NCBI GenBank assembly: GCA_030526445.1
Contig: JAUNCV010000001.1
Span: 1-39,841, forward strand
DNA length: 39,841 nt
Reading direction: 5' to 3'
Origin: Bacteroidales bacterium
GTDB taxonomy: Bacteria; Bacteroidota; Bacteroidia; Bacteroidales; UBA3663
Under the pieces are notes generated by a model, which made no database searches, was not told where the DNA came from, and saw only the letters and a program-made list of their open reading frames with translations. Shown in pieces: positions 23,730-32,122 of this stretch. Made by a program: the position numbers and the translations under genes. The number at the start of each line of letters is the position of its first letter. Positions within the stretch are counted from its first letter, which is position 1.

Positions 23730-24452
23730 TCAAACTTCAATAGCTTTCCACAGAGTATCGTCAGGAACAGGTGCAATGACTGTGACTTCTTCTTTTGATA
23801 CGGGGTGGATAAAGTTAGTTTTGCGGCTGTGGAGCGAAATGCCACCATCAGGATTGCTTCGAGGAGCACCATATTTCAAGTCGCCCTTGATAGAGAGACC
23901 TATGTGACTCAGTTGGCAGCGAATCTGATGGTGACGACCTGTGAAGAGTTGCACTTCGAGCAAAGCGTATCGAGGTGTTGTGTTGATGACCTTATAATGA
24001 AGTCTTGCTTCTTTGCATTCCTTTTGAGGGGCACGACGCATGGCGGCTTCAAGGCTGTCGTAGGCATAAGAGCGATTTTGCTTCTCATTGCGTATCAGCC
24101 AGTGTTTGAGGTCTGCCTCCATGGGTGGTGCATTCCTAACTCCAGTCTCTTCGCTCTTCCATACGTTTTCTACTATTGCCCAATAGGTTTTATGTACCTC
24201 GCCGCTGGCAAACATGCGGTTCATTCGTTCAAGAGCTTTGCTCGTTTTTGCGAAGATAACCACGCCGGTAGTGGGTCGATCAAGACGGTGAGTCACACCA
24301 AGGAATACGTTTCCGGGCTTATTGTCGCGCTCCTTAATAAAGCGCTTCAGGGTTTCTGGCAATGGCTCATCGCCTGTTTTGTCGCCCTGTACAATCTCAT
24401 GACAGGTTTTCGACACAATAATCAGGTGGTTATCTTCGTAAATGATTTGCAT
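23730..24452 (-). CDS. RluA-family pseudouridine synthase
   Basis: A cytosolic RNA-modifying enzyme that isomerises uridine to pseudouridine. The 240-residue protein carries the RluA motif HRLDRPTTG (55-63) with catalytic Asp58, followed by KTYWAIVE and the C-terminal GRHHQIRCQLSHIG typical of the family. There is no N-terminal S4 domain, as in the shorter RluA/RluC-like and TruC-like members, so the target (rRNA or tRNA) cannot be assigned. It lies 33 bp after the transporter gene and 2 bp before the aldo/keto reductase gene, in an apparent three-gene unit. Confidence 0.92.
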   Translation of the reverse strand: MQIIYEDNHLIIVSKTCHEIVQGDKTGDEPLPETLKRFIKERDNKPGNVFLGVTHRLDRPTTGVVIFAKTSKALERMNRMFASGEVHKTYWAIVENVWKSEETGVRNAPPMEADLKHWLIRNEKQNRSYAYDSLEAAMRRAPQKECKEARLHYKVINTTPRYALLEVQLFTGRHHQIRCQLSHIGLSIKGDLKYGAPRSNPDGGISLHSRKTNFIHPVSKEEVTVIAPVPDDTLWKAIEV

Positions 24453-24485
24453 TATTTGACAGTTTGACGATTTACAATTTGATGA

Positions 24486-26015
24486 TTACATTGCGTTGGC
24501 AGCAATGAGGATGATGTAGGCAATGATGCCACCAATCACACCAATGATAAGACCCGCCTTCGCCATATCGAAGGTCGAGATGATACCGGTTGACGAAGCA
24601 ATAGCATTTGGTGGGGTCGAAATTGGCAGAGTCATAGCGAGCGATGCTGCCATAGCAGTACCGTAAAGCAAGGTCTTGAGACCGCCAATGGCGACGAGGC
24701 TCTCGCCCATACCAATGCCCACGGTGCAGAGAATAGGAATGAGCAAAGCTGCGGTTGCGGAATTTGAAATGAAGTTTGAGAGCAACCAGCAGATAAGACC
24801 AGCAGAAATGAGTACAACAATAGGACTCCATTCTGCAAATGGAATAGCGGTCACAAGGTCAGTTGCCAGGCCCGACTTATTGAAGCCTAAACCAAGGGCA
24901 AAACCACCCGCAACCATCCAGAGCACACTCCAGTTAATCTTTTCAAGATCCTGTTTGCTCAACAGGCCGGTGAGGCAGAGGCAGCAAATAGGGACCAGAG
25001 CCACTACGTTGGCATTCAAACCGTTCCATTCGCCAGTGAACCACAGAACAATGGTGAGTACGAATGTAATAGCTACTACCCATGTCTTGTAACCTTTCTT
25101 CAGACCGCCATCAATTTTGAGTTCAATCTTCTCGCCCTTGCCGAAGGGGAAGAGCAGCATGAGTGCTACCCAACCGATAGCGAGGATGAGCAAAGTGATG
25201 GGCGCCATGGCCGAACACCAATCGAGGAACGAAGTCTGGCTCGACTCCAAACCGGCTGCCTCAAGGCGGGCAATGGTGTCAGGGTCGTTCAGATATTTTA
25301 CAGCCACACCATTAGGAGGTGTGCCGATAGGGGTGGCAATACCGCCAATGTTGGCACCTAGAGGAATGGCCATCGCCAAGGCAATCTTACCCTTCGAGCC
25401 ATTATCGGGCAAACTTCGAAGCACCGGTGCCAGGAATGCTAACATCATGGCAGCAGTAGCAGTGTTTGAAATAAAGGCCGAGAAGAGTGCAGTGACAAGA
25501 ATGAAGCCCATGAGAACGAAGGCTGGTTTGTTGCCAAAAGGTGCAAGCAGCGCTTTGGCCATGAAGACATCAAGACCAACTTTCTCAACGCCAATGGCGA
25601 GAACAAAACCACCCATAAAGAGCATCACTACAGGATCGGCAAAGGTAGCCATAATCGATTTATAGCTGATTGGGGTGCCGAGGTGCTGGGCCGAAGGATC
25701 GGTGAGCGATGGATCGTTGGCAAAGAGCCAAAGAGAAGAGTCGGATACTGTGAGCAGCATTACTACAATGATGAGCACCGATGTGCACCATGTAGGAATG
25801 GCCTCTGAAATCCAGAGGATGGCAGCAGTGACAAAGATGGCCACAATACGAGTTTCAATGAGCGAAAGCCCAGGTAGACCATAGGTGGCTGGATCCATAA
25901 ACAAAATGCCGAAGTAGGCAATCAAGGCAAGGAGCGAACCAATGACAGTCTTGACATTGGAGGGCTTGCGGAAGTCGCGATAGCGACGCACCAATACATT
26001 GTTGCGTAAGCTCAT
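24486..26015 (-). CDS. DASS-family (SLC13) sodium/dicarboxylate transporter
   Basis: An inner-membrane symporter of 509 residues for C4-dicarboxylates, related tricarboxylates or sulfate; Bacteroidales could use it for succinate or fumarate. Many hydrophobic helices are evident. The two inverted-repeat sodium/substrate motifs are present: ISNTATAAMM with TPIGTPPN in the first half, and ISNSATAALL with ISTPPNAIA in the second half, which is diagnostic of the family. An upstream TATCTTTG box (26075-26082) probably drives it. Substrate specificity is not resolvable from sequence. Confidence 0.92.
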   Translation of the reverse strand: MSLRNNVLVRRYRDFRKPSNVKTVIGSLLALIAYFGILFMDPATYGLPGLSLIETRIVAIFVTAAILWISEAIPTWCTSVLIIVVMLLTVSDSSLWLFANDPSLTDPSAQHLGTPISYKSIMATFADPVVMLFMGGFVLAIGVEKVGLDVFMAKALLAPFGNKPAFVLMGFILVTALFSAFISNTATAAMMLAFLAPVLRSLPDNGSKGKIALAMAIPLGANIGGIATPIGTPPNGVAVKYLNDPDTIARLEAAGLESSQTSFLDWCSAMAPITLLILAIGWVALMLLFPFGKGEKIELKIDGGLKKGYKTWVVAITFVLTIVLWFTGEWNGLNANVVALVPICCLCLTGLLSKQDLEKINWSVLWMVAGGFALGLGFNKSGLATDLVTAIPFAEWSPIVVLISAGLICWLLSNFISNSATAALLIPILCTVGIGMGESLVAIGGLKTLLYGTAMAASLAMTLPISTPPNAIASSTGIISTFDMAKAGLIIGVIGGIIAYIILIAANAM

Positions 26016-26074
26016 GGCTTTGATTAAATTTTTTAATGAGAATTATTAAATAAGAATGTGTAAAATTTAGCGCC

Positions 26075-26082
26075 CAAAGATA
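26075..26082 (-). promoter_or_regulatory. -7 promoter box of the DASS transporter gene (TATCTTTG)
   Basis: Minus-strand TATCTTTG fits TAnnTTTG, 59 bp upstream of the start. The nearest TTTG upstream is 23 bp away, slightly outside the usual 19-21 bp, so only the -7 box is called. Confidence 0.6.
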
Positions 26083-26198
26083 AGTCATTTTCACCATATC
26101 GTAGCCAAAAGTGGCAGAAAAAATTCAACTCTGGACATAAAAGTAGGCAAAATGGGCAAATATTGGGCAAAATCGGTACAACCAATGTCAAAAATCGT

Positions 26199-26206
26199 TA
26201 TATTTG
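26199..26206 (+). promoter_or_regulatory. -7 promoter box of pta-ackA (TATATTTG)
   Basis: TATATTTG followed by CGCG lies 61 bp before the pta ATG, in the 252 bp divergent region between the transporter gene and pta. No clear -33 element was found. The rest of the region is AT-rich with no other obvious structure. Confidence 0.65.
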
Positions 26207-26267
26207 CGCGTCAATAATTAAGTAATATAACTTTATCTTTATTCATAAATCAAACTTTATACAAGTT

Positions 26268-27302
26268 ATGGCATTAATGGACCAACTCGTTGCTAAGGCT
26301 AAGGCCAACAAGCAGCGCATTGTGCTCGCTGAGGGCACAGAACCTCGTACCATTCAGGCAGCTGACCGCATTCTTGCTGACGGTGTTGCAGACATTATCC
26401 TCATCGGTGCAAAGTCTGAAATCGACGCTCTCGTTGCAGAGTACGGCCTGAAGAACATTGACAAGGCTACTATCATTGAACCAGAGAACAATCCTAACGC
26501 ACAGAAGTATGCCGATCTCCTCTTCAAACTTCGCGAGAAGAAGGGCATGACCCCAGAGAAGGCTGCAGAACTTGTTAAGAACCCACTCTATCTTGGCACT
26601 CTTATCATCAAGAATGGTGAGGCTGACGGTCAGGTAGCTGGTGCTCGCAATACTACTGGCGACGTGCTTCGTCCAGCACTCCAGATTATTAAGACCGCTC
26701 CTGGCATCAGTTGTGTTTCTGGCGCATTCATCATGATTATGGAGAATGAGGCAGCAAAGGCTTATGGCAAGGAGGGTATCATGGTATTCGGCGACTGCGC
26801 TGTTACTCCAAATCCTGATGCTAAGCAACTCGGTCAGATTGCAGTTTGTTGTGCTGATACTGCACACGATATTGCAGGTATTGAGACCCCAGTTGTAGGT
26901 ATGCTTTCATTCTCTACCAAGGGTTCTGCAAACCACGAGATGTGCGACAAGGTGATCGAGGCTACCGCTATCGCAAAGGAACTTCGTCCAGAACTTCAGA
27001 TTGATGGTGAACTTCAGGCTGATGCTGCTATTGTTCCATCAGTAGGTGCAAGCAAGGCTAAGGGCAGCACCGTGGCAGGTCACTGTAACACCCTCGTATT
27101 CCCAACTCTCGAGGTAGGTAACATTTGCTACAAGCTTGTTCAGCGTCTCACTGGCGGTATTGCTATCGGCCCAATCCTTCAGGGTATCGCTGCTCCTGTC
27201 AACGATCTCTCTCGTGGTTGCTCTGTTGAAGAAATTTATCAGACTGTTACCGTAACCTGCAATCAGGCTATCGGTGCTAAGGAGCGTGCAGCAGCAAAAT
27301 AA
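26268..27302 (+). CDS. pta: Phosphate acetyltransferase
   Basis: Converts acetyl-CoA and phosphate to acetyl phosphate and CoA in the cytosol, the first step of acetate formation. The 344-residue protein matches the short single-domain PTA type (no DRTGG/CobQ-like N-terminal extension). Recognisable segments are IVLAEGTEPRTIQAADRIL at the start, the NPLYLGTLII and ADGQVAGARNTTGDVLRPAL region, the SGAFIMI core, and TLVFPTLEVGNICYKLVQRL near the C-terminus. ackA follows after 48 bp, completing the pathway. Codon use is strongly biased, as expected for high expression. Confidence 0.97.
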   Translation: MALMDQLVAKAKANKQRIVLAEGTEPRTIQAADRILADGVADIILIGAKSEIDALVAEYGLKNIDKATIIEPENNPNAQKYADLLFKLREKKGMTPEKAAELVKNPLYLGTLIIKNGEADGQVAGARNTTGDVLRPALQIIKTAPGISCVSGAFIMIMENEAAKAYGKEGIMVFGDCAVTPNPDAKQLGQIAVCCADTAHDIAGIETPVVGMLSFSTKGSANHEMCDKVIEATAIAKELRPELQIDGELQADAAIVPSVGASKAKGSTVAGHCNTLVFPTLEVGNICYKLVQRLTGGIAIGPILQGIAAPVNDLSRGCSVEEIYQTVTVTCNQAIGAKERAAAK

Positions 27303-27350
27303 TTCTGCTTGCTTACTTTTAACAATGTAAAGCATTATTTACAAAGAAAA

Positions 27351-28547
27351 ATGAAGATTTTAGTTCTGAACTGCGGTTCATCATCGTTAAAATATAAGGT
27401 ATTCGATGGCAAAGAGGTCATCGCTCAGGGTGGTGTAGAGAAAATTGGCCTCCCAGATTCATTCCTCAAACTCACCGATCCACAGGGCAATAAAGTTGTT
27501 GTTGAGCATTTCATGCTCGAGCACACTGCTGCTGTTGAGTTCGTATTCTCAGAGCACCTGCTCAATCCTAAGTATGGCGTGCTGAAGAGTGCAGACGAGA
27601 TTCAGGCAGTAGGTCATCGCGTGCTTCATGGCGCTATGAAGGTGACTAAGTCAAGCCTTGTGACCGATGAACTCATTCAGATTGTGAAGGAGTGTGCTGT
27701 ACTCGGCCCTCTTCACAATCCTGCTAACCTTAAGGGCATCATGGCTGTTAAGCAGCTCATGCCAAATGTTCCTCAGGTGGCTGTGTTCGATACCGCTTTC
27801 CACCAGACCATGCCAGAGAAGGCTTATATGTATGCCATCCCTCGCGAAATGTTCGAGAAGTGGGGCGTTCGTCGTTATGGCTTCCACGGCACTTCTCATC
27901 GTTTTGTGAGCAAGCGTGCTATTGAGTACTTGGGTCTCAACCCTAACAACTCAAAGCTTATTGTGGCTCATGTTGGTAATGGTGCTTCAATGAGCGCTGT
28001 TGTCAATGGTAAGTGTGTTGATACTTCTATGGGTCTCACCCCACTCGAGGGTCTCGTAATGGGTACTCGTTCAGGTGATATCGATGCTGCTGCTGTTACC
28101 TTCATGATGGAAAAGGAGGGTATGACTCCTGCTCAGATGGACACCATGCTCAATAAGCAGTCAGGTATGCTCGGTATGTGTGGTTGCAGCGATATGCGCG
28201 ATGCTTACCAGCAGGCACTTGACGGCCACAAGGATGCTCAGACCGCTCTTGACGTTTACTGCTATCGCATCAAGAAGTATATTGGTGCTTATGCTGCTGC
28301 TATGGGTGGTGTTGATGCCATTGCTTTCACTGGTGGTGTGGGCGAAAACCACAACTATGTGCGTGAGCAGGTTTGCAAGGACATGGAGTTCCTTGGTATC
28401 AAGATTGATGCAGAGAAGAATGCTGCTACTCACGGTGATGAGGCGATCCTCTCTACCGCTGACTCAAAGGTTATCGTAGCCGTTGTTCCTACCGATGAGG
28501 AACTCATGATTGCTACCGATACTGAGGAGATTGTTAGCAAGCTCTAA
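27351..28547 (+). CDS. ackA: Acetate kinase
   Basis: Transfers the phosphoryl group of acetyl phosphate to ADP, giving acetate and ATP; this is a main ATP source in Bacteroidales fermentation. The ATG at 27351 gives 398 residues beginning MKILVLNCGSSSLKYKVF, the first acetokinase signature; an in-frame TTG at 27309 is not preferred. The second signature, YGFHGTSHRFVS, is near residue 178. VGNGASMSAV, MGLTPLEG and FTGGVGENHNYVRE are further nucleotide- and substrate-site segments of the ASKHA fold. It is cotranscribed with pta and followed by a strong terminator. Confidence 0.98.
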   Translation: MKILVLNCGSSSLKYKVFDGKEVIAQGGVEKIGLPDSFLKLTDPQGNKVVVEHFMLEHTAAVEFVFSEHLLNPKYGVLKSADEIQAVGHRVLHGAMKVTKSSLVTDELIQIVKECAVLGPLHNPANLKGIMAVKQLMPNVPQVAVFDTAFHQTMPEKAYMYAIPREMFEKWGVRRYGFHGTSHRFVSKRAIEYLGLNPNNSKLIVAHVGNGASMSAVVNGKCVDTSMGLTPLEGLVMGTRSGDIDAAAVTFMMEKEGMTPAQMDTMLNKQSGMLGMCGCSDMRDAYQQALDGHKDAQTALDVYCYRIKKYIGAYAAAMGGVDAIAFTGGVGENHNYVREQVCKDMEFLGIKIDAEKNAATHGDEAILSTADSKVIVAVVPTDEELMIATDTEEIVSKL

Positions 28548-28566
28548 ATATAGGTATAACTTAAGG

Positions 28567-28599
28567 CAAGGCCCGGTCATAACTTATGACCGGGCCTTG
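28567..28599. terminator. Bidirectional terminator between ackA and the DUF5020 gene
   Basis: CAAGGCCCGGTCATAA (28567-28582) and TTATGACCGGGCCTTG (28584-28599) are perfect 16-base complements with one central base; in RNA the inner AU pairs would open into the loop. It is 19 bp after ackA and 7 bp past the convergent gene's stop. T tracts are short on both sides. Confidence 0.85.
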
Positions 28600-28606
28600 T
28601 CGTATC

Positions 28607-29314
28607 TTAAAGCGCGTATTTAACTGCAATAGTAGGGTTGATGAAGAAGGATTTGTCATTGTAAGTATTAAAGATGAAGTTGTTTGAAACCTCAATCTCA
28701 CCGCCAATGCTGAAGCCCTTCCACTTCTCGAAGTTGTACCAGAATTGTGGCTCAGATAGCATTACTAACTGGCCGTGACCATTGGCCTGCTCGCCACGCC
28801 AGAAATCGATGAAACCAGAGAAAGTACAACGATTATCGGCAAAGTTGATACCCCACACGCCAGTGAGCTGAAGTGATGCGTAGGCATCGTGGAACTGACC
28901 TTTGAAGTATTGTTTATACATAGCCTGTACAGACCAAGTGCGTGAGAAGTCTGCATTGTGTCCATTATAGGCAGGACCAATGAGGGCAGCACTTTGGTAA
29001 CGTGTGCTGGAGTTGAGTCCACCATCGAACTCAATGTGTGCTGAGAATTTGCTCTCTGGGGCGAACTTGAACTCACGGCTGATTTCAGTATAAGCAGCAC
29101 CAATACCATCGTGATGCATGTCAAGGTCTATGAACCAATACCATTGTCCAAGTTTGTCGGCCTTGAACTGTTCGTAGGTGAGAGTAACGAGTTGGCGTCC
29201 TGCCTCTTCGTCTGAATAGATGTTTCGACCAAAGTCACGATGCAACTGGAAGTTCTGAGCAAAAGCAGCTGCTGAAGCCATCAACAAAACTGCCATCAAG
29301 AGAAGCTTTTTCAT
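28607..29314 (-). CDS. DUF5020 family outer-membrane protein
   Basis: A 235-residue protein with a clear signal peptide (MKKLLLMAVLLMASAAAFA, cleavage before QNF). The mature part alternates hydrophobic and polar residues with many aromatics (WYWFIDLDM, FWYNFEKW) and ends in VKYAL, as expected of a 10-12 strand outer-membrane barrel. It matches my memory of the Bacteroidetes DUF5020 family, thought to resemble Tsx-like channel barrels; no substrate is established. It is monocistronic, with a TATCTTTG promoter box upstream and a shared terminator downstream. Confidence 0.82.
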   Translation of the reverse strand: MKKLLLMAVLLMASAAAFAQNFQLHRDFGRNIYSDEEAGRQLVTLTYEQFKADKLGQWYWFIDLDMHHDGIGAAYTEISREFKFAPESKFSAHIEFDGGLNSSTRYQSAALIGPAYNGHNADFSRTWSVQAMYKQYFKGQFHDAYASLQLTGVWGINFADNRCTFSGFIDFWRGEQANGHGQLVMLSEPQFWYNFEKWKGFSIGGEIEVSNNFIFNTYNDKSFFINPTIAVKYAL

Positions 29315-29349
29315 AATTGTTGTGATTAAGTGTTATATGTTCGACGCTG

Positions 29350-29357
29350 CAAAGATA
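29350..29357 (-). promoter_or_regulatory. -7 promoter box of the DUF5020 gene (TATCTTTG)
   Basis: Minus-strand TATCTTTG matches TAnnTTTG, 35 bp upstream of the start codon. The -33 element is not clear; TTG occurs 16 bp upstream, shorter than usual. Confidence 0.65.
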
Positions 29358-29382
29358 GCAACTATTTCTGAAACAACGAAAA

Positions 29383-29416
29383 AAGTGTGCCCGAAACTTC
29401 CGTTTCAGGCACACTT
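29383..29416 (-). terminator. Rho-independent terminator of the GH10-GH9 operon
   Basis: On the minus strand AAGTGTGCC-GAAAC pairs with GTTTC-GGCACACTT (one mismatch, TTCC-type loop) and runs into T6. It lies about 100 bp past the GH9 stop; the intervening 29417-29515 is AT-rich with no other feature seen. Confidence 0.85.
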
Positions 29417-29515
29417 GCATGCAACTTGCCTTCTATTAACTAACTATTCTTCTATGAAATGTAATTTCTGATATGAATATTATTCAATCAGTCATTAGTG
29501 AACTATTTGCAAGTA

Positions 29516-32074
29516 TTACTTCACCTGGTCCTTAAATGCAAGGCCAAAGATGAGATAACCTGTATTACCAGCAATGGTTCCTTCGTTTTGTCCCCAGAGG
29601 AATGGCCAATCGTCAAAGTTTTCAAAGTGGTCAGGATTTCGGAACAAAAGACCTGGAGCTACATTGCCAGGAATGAATGAGAAGTCGGCGCGGTTATTGC
29701 CATAGAACACATTCTTCGGACGAGCTGCACCGACGGCCGCTACGAGCGAATAGTTGTGATACTGGTGGCAACCAAAGAGCCAGTCGGTAGCCTTATAGAG
29801 GTGACGCTTCTCAATGATGTCGGGGAAGTACTTGTGAGCATAGCAGACCGTGGTGCCAAACTGCACTACAGCGCCAGAACCTGCCCAATTGCGTAAGGTG
29901 AGTGGTACACCATAGGGATTTTCGGTTTCAAGGCTATCAATGTAGTTCTTGTACTTCTCTACATAAGGGCGAAGCTTGCTGAGATAGGCCTCGTCCATAA
30001 AAGGAACGGCGTCAAGAGCAGTGCTGATGCTCCAGTTGACATTCATGTCAAGGGTTTTCCAAATGCCAGCTTCAAATTTGTCGAGATACTGCAGTTCGCG
30101 TGTTGCGGCATAAAGTTGCAAGTTTGTGGCTACATTGCCAAAACCGCGCATTGACATCTGATCGTGTTCGCCCGAAATATGACGTTTGCTCTGACCTCGC
30201 TTGGCCATAATCTCTTCGGCCTCTTTCATGAGTCGCTTGCTCTGGGTGAGAGCACGTTTGGCAAGATCGTCGTTATAGCCTTGCAGGCATCGGCTTGCAG
30301 CTGCAAACATGGTAGCAGCACGGAAGTCAAGCATCGGGTTGCGGGTGGTGAAGGCCCACATATCGTCGGGCGTACCAGAGCGCTTGCCATCGGCCGAAAC
30401 CTCGTAAGGCTTGAGCTTTGGGTCATAATGCAAGCCATCGGTCAAAGAGCCGGCATCGCCTAGGTGATGATAGTTGTCGAGCACCGAATTGCTGAGGCAG
30501 CTGGCCATGTGTCCAATCTGCTCGGCCTGAGCCACAAGGTTGAGTGTGCCATGCTCGATGAACTGCAGAATATCGGGAACACCATCAGGTCGGTGCAGAT
30601 CAACATAACGCTGCTCTTCGGAGACAAAAGTCATATCGCGCTCGGTGTGGAAAACTTCCCAGATGCTGACAAGGTTCTGAACTACAGAGATGTTCGAACC
30701 AGTTTCGATATCAAAGTCTCCTGCATCGAAGAAGCCGCCCACGTTGAGGCCAGGGATGAGTTCGAGAGGCTTGTACTTGGTCTCAGTCTCTGGCCCCTGG
30801 AAGTGAAGGTCAAAATGGTCTGATGGCGGTGCCTGCAGATAGCCCTCCTTGAATGGCTCGCCATGCCACATGCGGTAGCCTTCATTCACAGCCATGTGGT
30901 TCATGTGAATAGGAATCCAGACATCGCTTGTGGCATCGGTGATGTGGTCGTACACATCGTTGCCGATGATAAAGTTGTTGGTCTTTGTTTGGCCATACTG
31001 AATAAAGTACACGCCGGGTTCGCGCAGTTCAGAGAAGTCAAACTTCACATAGTTATATTTAAAGTAGCGACCCCAGGTTGAGGTTTTCCCGCTGAATGCT
31101 GTTGTCACCTTGCCATCGGCATTCACTTTCATGATTGTGGCAGAAGCCTCAACTTTGTCGTTCTTGTCAAGCTCAATGACTGCAACCTTAGGCTGCTCGG
31201 GCAGATAGCCCACTTGGTTAAAACCAATATTCGGTTCACGAATCCAGCCGGGGATAGCATGTGGCTCTACAGTCCAGCTAATCACTTTGCCAGTCTTGTC
31301 GGCAGGGATTGAGCTGTGAAGCACAAACCAACCATTTTGAGCCAGCATGCGTCCATCATAGAGTTCCAGATCAGTATCGGAAGAAGAGATGCGAATCATG
31401 CGTTCTGGTGCATCAGAAGCAATAAGTAGGTCATGTCCTTGCGCCAATGGCAGTGGATCTATAAAGCGGTCTGTGCCGCGATCGTCGTAGGTTTTGAATC
31501 CTTTGAACTGCTTTGCTTTCTCGCGGTTCGGACGTGTTACAGTTTCGCTTACAGCATAGCGAGGGAGTCGGTCAATGCGGCCATCCATCTGGTAGGTTTT
31601 CTGCCAGTATTGAGAAGGACGGAATTCAAGATTGAAGCCAGCATCGCCCAGCAAAGCATTGGGCACAGGCTTGTCAAGGTAAACATCAATCTCAACCGTT
31701 TTTCCTTTGCCTGTAACTACAATGCGCGAGTCAAAGTCATAATCTTCATAGCGAAGGCAAACTTCGATGCTATTGTTCTCTTTATTGACTGTGCGTGAGG
31801 TCATGGTTGGTACCAAATCCCACTGCTCTGGAGTTTTGTTCAGACGTATGGCACCACCTTGAATGGTACGGTCACCATGGTGAATGATTTCAATGCCTGA
31901 GTTCTTCTCATCATTGAAACCGCCATTAAAGTCGTTGCTGAACACTAAAACATTGACACCCTGCTCTTCGAAATACTCGAGGTCGTTGAGCACAAGGGCC
32001 TGATTGGCCTCCTTCTGACCACAAGCGGTCAGAAGGAGTGCTAAACAGGAGAGATTGAAGAAAGTCTTCTTCAT
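29516..32074 (-). CDS. GH9 glycoside hydrolase lipoprotein with extra N-terminal domain
   Basis: Predicted secreted endo-beta-glucanase-type enzyme of 852 residues. It has a lipoprotein signal (ALLLTAC, Cys18). Residues about 25-280 form an N-terminal region I do not recognise. Residues about 283-370 are the CelD-type Ig-like domain (NIGFNQVGYLPEQPKVAVIEL). The (alpha/alpha)6 GH9 domain follows, with GGFFDAGDFD (Asp450 and Asp453, base) and WGQNEG (Glu831, acid). The usual PHHR-type motif before the end is not evident; HNYSLVAAVGAARPKN stands there instead, so activity may differ from classical cellulases. Family members act on cellulose, xyloglucan, mixed-linkage glucan or glucomannan. It follows GH10-CE1 by 48 bp. 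Confidence 0.88.
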   Translation of the reverse strand: MKKTFFNLSCLALLLTACGQKEANQALVLNDLEYFEEQGVNVLVFSNDFNGGFNDEKNSGIEIIHHGDRTIQGGAIRLNKTPEQWDLVPTMTSRTVNKENNSIEVCLRYEDYDFDSRIVVTGKGKTVEIDVYLDKPVPNALLGDAGFNLEFRPSQYWQKTYQMDGRIDRLPRYAVSETVTRPNREKAKQFKGFKTYDDRGTDRFIDPLPLAQGHDLLIASDAPERMIRISSSDTDLELYDGRMLAQNGWFVLHSSIPADKTGKVISWTVEPHAIPGWIREPNIGFNQVGYLPEQPKVAVIELDKNDKVEASATIMKVNADGKVTTAFSGKTSTWGRYFKYNYVKFDFSELREPGVYFIQYGQTKTNNFIIGNDVYDHITDATSDVWIPIHMNHMAVNEGYRMWHGEPFKEGYLQAPPSDHFDLHFQGPETETKYKPLELIPGLNVGGFFDAGDFDIETGSNISVVQNLVSIWEVFHTERDMTFVSEEQRYVDLHRPDGVPDILQFIEHGTLNLVAQAEQIGHMASCLSNSVLDNYHHLGDAGSLTDGLHYDPKLKPYEVSADGKRSGTPDDMWAFTTRNPMLDFRAATMFAAASRCLQGYNDDLAKRALTQSKRLMKEAEEIMAKRGQSKRHISGEHDQMSMRGFGNVATNLQLYAATRELQYLDKFEAGIWKTLDMNVNWSISTALDAVPFMDEAYLSKLRPYVEKYKNYIDSLETENPYGVPLTLRNWAGSGAVVQFGTTVCYAHKYFPDIIEKRHLYKATDWLFGCHQYHNYSLVAAVGAARPKNVFYGNNRADFSFIPGNVAPGLLFRNPDHFENFDDWPFLWGQNEGTIAGNTGYLIFGLAFKDQVK

Positions 32075-32122
32075 GGTTTTGCGTTAGTATATGATATTTA
32101 GTATTTGATTGTTCACAATGGT

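Noticed and set aside
24453..24485. TTTGAC-rich imperfect repeats between the transporter and RluA genes
   Set aside because: Short, AT-rich and imperfect; no hairpin or promoter box can be supported.
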